Source of the DNA: Flavobacterium sp. W4I14
Lineage (GTDB): Bacteria > Bacteroidota > Bacteroidia > Sphingobacteriales > Sphingobacteriaceae
DNA: 64,000 nt
Reading direction: 5' to 3'
Assembly (NCBI GenBank): GCA_030817875.1
Contig: JAUSZU010000001.1
Span: 5,456,001 to 5,520,000, forward strand
The stretch's first letter is position 1. Every line of letters starts with the position of its first letter. The notes under the pieces were generated by a model, which did not search any database, was not told the DNA's origin, and saw nothing but the letters and a program-made list of their open reading frames with translations. Both the position numbers and the translations under genes were made by a program. Below are positions 59,919 to 64,000 of this stretch, piece by piece.

Positions 59919-61172
59919 TTAATCTTCGTATTTCTTAAAAATAACAGAAGCGTTATGGCCGCCAAAACCGAATGTATTACTTAGAGCAGCTCTAACGGTA
60001 CGTTTTTGCGCTTTGTTAAAAGTAAAATTCAATTTAGGGTCAAATGCAGGATCATCTGTAAAGTGATTGATTGTTGGAGGAACAATATCATTTTTAACAG
60101 AAAGAATTGCTGCAATAGCCTCAATAGCTCCAGCTGCACCCAAAAGGTGGCCAGTCATTGATTTGGTAGAGCTGATGTTTAAACGATAAGCATCTTCGCC
60201 AAATAATGTACCAATGGCTTTGGTTTCACTAATATCACCAAGAGGTGTAGAAGTACCGTGTACATTGATATAATCTATATCAGCAGTTGTTAAACCAGCA
60301 TCTTTTAGTGCATTGGTCATTACCATTCTAGCGCCTAAACCTTCAGGATGTGGTGCCGTGATATGATTCGCATCAGCACTCATTCCACCGCCAACAAGCT
60401 CTGCATAAATTTTTGCACCTCTTGCTTTTGCATGTTCAAGTTCTTCTAAAATAATAGTCCCAGCGCCTTCACCGGCTACGAAACCGTCACGGTCTTTATC
60501 AAAAGGACGTGATGCCGTTGCCGGATCTTCGTTACGTGTTGATAAGGCATGCATGGCGTTAAAACCACCCATACCTGCTTCGTTAATGATCGCTTCAGAA
60601 CCGCCGCTGATAATTACATCGGCCATACCCAAACGGATATAGTTAAATGCATCAATCATTGCGTTGGTAGAAGAAGCACATGCCGAAACAGTTGCAAAAT
60701 TTGGCCCACGTAAGCCATATTTGATCGAGATATGCCCTGGGGCAATATCAATAATCATTTTAGGGATAAAAAATGGATTGTATCTTGGCGTACCATCCCC
60801 CTTGGCAAAATTCGAAATTTCATCCAGGAAAGTTTTCAACCCACCTATGCCTGCGCCCCAGATTACTCCGATTCGGTTGGTATCCAATTTTTCAAAATCA
60901 AAACCACCATCCTTCACAGCCTCATCTGTTGCTACAAGAGCATATTGTACAAACGGATCTAGCTTACGGGCTTCTTTTTTCTCCAAAAAATCTTCCGGAT
61001 TAAAATTTTTAACCTCGCATGCGAATTTAGTTTTGAACTTTTCAGTATCAAAACCCTTAATAGGAGCAGCGCCACTCACCCCGTTAGTCAATCCTTCCCA
61101 AAAATCAGGAACATTATTGCCTATAGGAGTGAGCGCACCCAACCCTGTTACTACTACTCTTTTTAATTCCAT
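59919..61172 (-). CDS. fabF: Beta-ketoacyl-ACP synthase II
   Basis: This 417-residue thiolase-fold condensing enzyme elongates acyl-ACP. The catalytic cysteine is C165 in TVSACASSTNA. The histidines are in NVHGTSTPLGD and MTGHLLGAAGA. The start MELKRVVVTGLGALTPIGNN is typical for FabF. It follows acpP by 21 bases, a classic gene order that lets the carrier and synthase be made together. Confidence 0.97.
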   Translation of the reverse strand: MELKRVVVTGLGALTPIGNNVPDFWEGLTNGVSGAAPIKGFDTEKFKTKFACEVKNFNPEDFLEKKEARKLDPFVQYALVATDEAVKDGGFDFEKLDTNRIGVIWGAGIGGLKTFLDEISNFAKGDGTPRYNPFFIPKMIIDIAPGHISIKYGLRGPNFATVSACASSTNAMIDAFNYIRLGMADVIISGGSEAIINEAGMGGFNAMHALSTRNEDPATASRPFDKDRDGFVAGEGAGTIILEELEHAKARGAKIYAELVGGGMSADANHITAPHPEGLGARMVMTNALKDAGLTTADIDYINVHGTSTPLGDISETKAIGTLFGEDAYRLNISSTKSMTGHLLGAAGAIEAIAAILSVKNDIVPPTINHFTDDPAFDPKLNFTFNKAQKRTVRAALSNTFGFGGHNASVIFKKYED

Positions 61173-61193
61173 TTATACTGAAAAAGCGTAATT

Positions 61194-61430
61194 CTATTTA
61201 ACGTTTTTTTCCAAATAAGCAATCGCTTGACCAACTGTACCGATGGTTTCAGCCTGATCATCAGGAATAGCTACATTGAATTCTTTTTCAAATTCCATAA
61301 TCAATTCTACGGTATCTAAAGAATCTGCACCTAAATCGTTGGTGAATGAAGCCTCTGGCGTAACTTCGCTTTCGTCAACACCTAGTTTTTCTACGATAAT
61401 AGCCTTAACTCTTGAAGCAATATCAGACAT
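61194..61430 (-). CDS. acpP: Acyl carrier protein
   Basis: This 78-residue acidic protein carries growing acyl chains on a phosphopantetheine. The attachment serine is S37 in NDLGADSLDTVEL. Helix composition and length are typical of AcpP. It heads the acpP-fabF-rnc operon and has a good promoter just upstream. Confidence 0.98.
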   Translation of the reverse strand: MSDIASRVKAIIVEKLGVDESEVTPEASFTNDLGADSLDTVELIMEFEKEFNVAIPDDQAETIGTVGQAIAYLEKNVK

Positions 61431-61463
61431 AATTTTATAATTTAATGGTTAAATAATTCTGTG

Positions 61464-61494
61464 CAAAGAAAAATAAATTCTTACAATTTTCAAA
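61464..61494 (-). promoter_or_regulatory. Promoter of acpP-fabF-rnc
   Basis: Minus strand TTTG, 19 bases, TTCTTTG (close to the TAnnTTTG box). The expected start is near 61457, about 27 bases before the acpP ATG. Confidence 0.5.
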
Positions 61495-61588
61495 TGTTTT
61501 TATTTCGATACGTAATTTTGGTATCTCAATAACACAGCGAATATAGAATTAGTTTTTTAATTTCGTTCTGTAAATAATTTATTTCGCT

Positions 61589-62008
61589 TTGAATAAGACT
61601 TACCTAAAACTTACCTTAGACCTTGATTTTATACTAATTGCGATCACAGCACCCTTAAAAGACTATGTGCTTTGCCACAAAATTAATACCCGGTTAAATA
61701 CTCAATTTGAAAAAATAGAAGACCATGAAATATTTTTTAATATCGACGAACCAGCTTGGTCTTTCTCCAAATATTACTTTTTTGTAGAGCAGGGTGAGGT
61801 AGAATACTACTTAATTTGCAATAAAAGCAGCGATGGTTTTCTAATTCCGGAAATGAACAAGGTAGATTTTTTTATTATTATTAAAGAATTTATTGATAAG
61901 GAAGATTTAGATTATTTAATCAATGGTTTAAATAAACTGCCTGATATACAGGTGGCTGCAAAGATAGATCCGGCCAAGTTAAAGAGCCGTGAGAATTTGG
62001 TAATATAA
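61589..62008 (+). CDS. IPExxxVDY family protein
   Basis: This 139-residue protein starts at TTG and contains LIPEMNKVDFF, the IPExxxVDY-family signature with phenylalanine replacing the tyrosine. Other family segments are LDLDFILIAITAPLKDYVLC at the start and NGLNKLPDIQVAAKIDPAKL at the end. These proteins are Bacteroidota-restricted and usually sit directly upstream of pyk, as here, but no function is known. It is cytosolic by prediction. Confidence 0.88.
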   Translation: MNKTYLKLTLDLDFILIAITAPLKDYVLCHKINTRLNTQFEKIEDHEIFFNIDEPAWSFSKYYFFVEQGEVEYYLICNKSSDGFLIPEMNKVDFFIIIKEFIDKEDLDYLINGLNKLPDIQVAAKIDPAKLKSRENLVI

Positions 62009-62037
62009 AAATTATATACTTGGTGTATTAAATACAC

Positions 62038-62045
62038 TATATTTG
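62038..62045 (+). promoter_or_regulatory. Candidate -7 element for pyk
   Basis: TATATTTG 110 bases before the pyk ATG. A TTG lies 15 bases further upstream, a short spacing. If used, the pyk leader is about 100 nt and contains a hairpin at 62090-62135. Confidence 0.35.
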
Positions 62046-62089
62046 ACGGTTACAAACAAAGAACAAAAGAACAAAATATATAAAATTTG

Positions 62090-62135
62090 ATGCAGTTTGA
62101 TTATTTTAGATAATAATTAATGCTTTAAACTGCAT
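62090..62135 (+). promoter_or_regulatory. Hairpin in the pyk leader
   Basis: ATGCAGTTT and AAACTGCAT pair perfectly over 9 bp across a 28-base AT-rich loop, ending 20 bases before the pyk ATG. It may be a regulatory leader or a chance palindrome. Confidence 0.35.
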
Positions 62136-62155
62136 TGCTAAAATCAATTAATTAA

Positions 62156-63587
62156 ATGAAACCTTTTCATTCGAGAACTAAAATTGTTGCCACGCTTGGG
62201 CCTGCATCAGCAAAACCAGATGTATTATATAGTATGTTTAACGCTGGTTTAGATGTTTGCCGCTTAAACTTTTCGCACGGATCACAAGCAGATCACCAAG
62301 CGGTTTTGGATACCATCCGCGATTTAAACAAAAAATACGATTATAATGTAGGTATCCTTGCCGATTTACAAGGTCCTAAAATCCGTATCGGTTTAGTAAA
62401 AGAAGGCGGTATTAACCTGATCAATGGTAAAACTACCGTAATTACCACTACCGAATGTGTAGGTAACGAAGAACGGATTTACATCACTTACCAAAGCTTC
62501 CCTCAGGACGTTCAGGCGGGCGAAATTATCCTTTTGGATGATGGAAAGCTTCAAATGAAAGTGATTTCTACCAACTTAAAGGATGAAGTAGTTTGTGAAA
62601 TTGTTCACGGCGGTATTTTAACTTCAAGAAAAGGTGTAAACCTTCCAAATACTAAAGTTTCTATTCCTTCATTAACACCAGAAGACCGCGAAAACTTAGA
62701 ATTTGTTTTAGAAAATGATGTAGAGTGGATCGGTTTATCTTTCGTGCGCAAGGCTGATGATATTATCGAACTTAAAAAGATTATTGCAGAGCGTGGCAAA
62801 ACTGCCCGTGTAATTGCTAAAATAGAAAAACCGGAAGCTATCGCTAACATCGATGAAATTATCGCTGTTTCTGATGGAATTATGGTTGCCCGTGGCGATT
62901 TAGGTGTTGAATGTCCGATGGAAGAAGTTCCATTATTACAAAAAATGATCGTTGCTAAATGTAGAGCAGCTTCTAAACCTGTAATTGTGGCTACACAAAT
63001 GTTAGAAAGTATGATCACTACACCTCGCCCAACACGTGCAGAGGTGAATGATGTGGCCAACTCTGTTTTAGATGGTGCTGATGCAGTGATGTTAAGCGGC
63101 GAAACTTCAGTTGGAGAATTTCCGCTGATCGTAATCGAAACCATGCAGAAAATTATCCAGAACATTGAGCAGAACAACTATCCTTTCAATCCTGATAAGT
63201 TTTTAAAACCAAAATCGCCTTCTTTCTTAAGCGATGCGATTTGCGATTCAGCTTGTTTCTTAGCGAAACAAACTAACGCGGTAGGTATTGTATCGATGAC
63301 ATTAAGCGGTTATACTGCTTTCGAAATCTCAAGTCATCGTCCGGAAGCTTTAACTTTTATTTTTACCAGCAACAGGGCATTATTAAATGCAGTAAGTTTA
63401 CTTTGGGGTGTAAGAGGTTTCTATTATGATAAGTGGGAAAGTACCGATAATACCATCATTGAGGTAAACGAGTTCTTAAAAAGCAAGAAAATTGGTTAAA
63501 CAAGGTGATATCATCATCAATACTGCCGCTATCCCAATGGAAGCAAAAGGTAAAACCAATATGTTAAAAATTACGGTTATAGATTAA
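62156..63587 (+). CDS. pyk: Pyruvate kinase, apparent one-base insertion near the 3' end
   Basis: The intact frame runs 62156-63499 (447 residues) and stops right after FLKSKKIG. The next bases in another frame read LVKQGDIIINTAAIPMEAKG and end in LKITVID, the normal C-terminus. Removing one A from the run at 63488-63491 joins them to 476 residues ending at 63587, the usual length. Motifs: TKIVATLGPAS at the start, RLNFSHGS, ADLQGPKIRIGLV, and MVARGDLGVECPMEEVPLLQ. The enzyme makes ATP and pyruvate in glycolysis. The lost tail includes a conserved end-strand, so either the sequence has an error or the enzyme is slightly truncated. Confidence 0.95.
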
Positions 63588-63606
63588 TTTCTAATATCAT
63601 ATTTAT

Positions 63607-63642
63607 AAAATGCTCCTGATTTTAATCAGGAGCATTTTTTTT
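63607..63642 (+). terminator. Intrinsic terminator of pyk
   Basis: AAAATGCTCCTGAT, loop TTTA, ATCAGGAGCATTTT followed by more T: a 14-bp perfect stem with a long T run, 20 bases after the true pyk end. Confidence 0.9.
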
Positions 63643-63656
63643 ATCAATAAAAAATA

Positions 63657-63664
63657 TACTTTTG
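63657..63664 (+). promoter_or_regulatory. -7 element upstream of the tRNA-Ser-like remnant
   Basis: TACTTTTG matches TAnnTTTG and lies 11 bases before the GGAGAGG segment, as expected for a tRNA promoter. No -33 box was seen because the pyk terminator occupies that position. Confidence 0.45.
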
Positions 63665-63674
63665 CAATCCAGCA

Positions 63675-63750
63675 CGGAGAGGTGTCAGTCCAAAGGACCC
63701 CTATGGGGAGTGATGATCGAGCACGCTTTGAAAGTAGGGGCTAACAATTA
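63675..63750 (+). other. tRNA-Ser-like remnant (damaged)
   Basis: The start CGGAGAGGTGTCAG looks like a class-II tRNA-Ser acceptor and D arm. Further on, ATCGAGCACGCTTTGAAAG with GGGGCTAAC resembles its anticodon and variable arms. The D arm is replaced by GTCC-AAA-GGAC and CCCC-TAT-GGGG hairpins, and no T arm or CCTCTCC acceptor end is present. It is either a broken tRNA or an unrelated structured RNA. Confidence 0.3.
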
Positions 63751-63780
63751 AACTTTGTGTACTTGCAATAAAAGATAATT

Positions 63781-64000
63781 ATGTTTTATAGTTATATTTT
63801 GAAAAGCGAGAAAGATGGGAAGTACTATTATGGAAGTACTGAAAACCTGGAAATAAGATTAATCAAACATAATAGGGGAGATGTAAAATCAACGAAAGCT
63901 AGGCGGCCCTTTCATCATTCACTTTTTTGAAGAATTTAATTCAAGAAGTGAAGCTTTTAGAAGAACAATATTATAAGTCTGTAAATGGCTACATTTATTT
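63781..64000 (+). pseudogene. GIY-YIG nuclease family protein, frameshifted and 3' partial
   Basis: The first 49 codons (63781-63930) encode MFYSYILKSEKDGKYYYGST and ENLEIRLIKHNRGDVKST, the start of the small GIY-YIG family (motif read as SYI and YYG), ending at TGA. Further pieces, IIHFFEEFNSRSEAFR and EQYYKSVNGYIY, are in other frames. Two one-base changes near 63913 and 63963 would restore it. The window ends before the stop codon. Such small nucleases often sit beside tRNA genes in Bacteroidota. Confidence 0.72.

Noticed and set aside
62605..63177. 190-residue ORF antisense to pyk
   Set aside because: Composition is dominated by reverse complement of a conserved enzyme; no domain was recognised.
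63675..63750. A riboswitch or SRP RNA
   Set aside because: No core motif of the known classes was recognised, and the tRNA-Ser-like segments fit better.
1..64000. CRISPR array or prophage
   Set aside because: No regularly spaced direct repeats and no phage structural genes were seen; the ORF6N gene alone is not enough for a prophage.

Overview
This window reads as chromosomal DNA of a Bacteroidota, most likely Sphingobacteriaceae close to Pedobacter. The grounds are a type IX secretion translocon gene (sprA) in a ruvA-sprA-gcvH string, SusC/Oar-like and OMP_b-brl_3-like outer-membrane proteins, an IPExxxVDY-family gene next to pyk, acpP-fabF-rnc and yicC-gmk-nadD operons, AddA/AddB-like helicase-nucleases, few Shine-Dalgarno sequences, and several promoters of the Bacteroidota form TTTG-N19/20-TAnnTTTG. 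The species assignment is inference. No search could be run.

Layout. 1-8.6 kb: ruvA end, sprA, gcvH, a VanZ-like gene and a 41-residue lipoprotein. 8.7-14.6 kb: two paralogous outer-membrane beta-barrel genes with matching ECF-like promoters. 14.6-17 kb: feoA-feoB. 17-18.7 kb: a 665-base non-coding tract, a divergent Lrp/AsnC regulator, and two tandem class-II tRNA-like genes with very long variable arms. 18.7-28.1 kb: LacI regulator, pyrH-frr, Oar-like receptor, nagA plus a class II cyclic-nucleotide phosphodiesterase, and a frameshifted Tat-exported phosphoesterase. 28.2-31 kb: rplM-rpsI-rpsB-tsf. 31-42.5 kb: ORF6N protein, pnuC-nadR, MscS channel, Tex, DUF4419, DUF1801, pentapeptide-repeat protein, pdhB, GNAT and an IS200-like (RAYT-type) transposase. 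42.5-51.4 kb: addA-addB-like pair, tcdA, tatD, thioredoxin-like and small acidic protein. 51.5-59 kb: GH3 glucosaminidase, nadD, gmk, yicC, plsC and three tandem paralogous secreted proteins. 59-64 kb: rnc, fabF, acpP, IPExxxVDY, pyk, a damaged tRNA-Ser-like remnant and a broken GIY-YIG gene.

Most genes are housekeeping: translation (rplM, rpsI, rpsB, tsf, frr), nucleotide and NAD supply (pyrH, gmk, nadD, pnuC-nadR), lipid synthesis (acpP, fabF, plsC), central carbon (pdhB, pyk, gcvH) and envelope/nutrient uptake. The intergenic DNA is unusually rich in repeats: long inverted repeats beginning CGTCAT, degenerate 7-mer arrays in mirrored arms, and a bipartite hairpin element with AGCG cores.

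The most unusual signal is the pair of tRNA-like genes at 18293-18627. They have intact acceptor, D and T arms, compensatory changes between copies, a shared promoter and terminator, a non-canonical anticodon loop (TTGTCTC) and variable regions of 45 and 76 nt. Three genes (phosphoesterase, pyk, GIY-YIG) carry apparent one-base frameshifts. At least some may be sequence errors.
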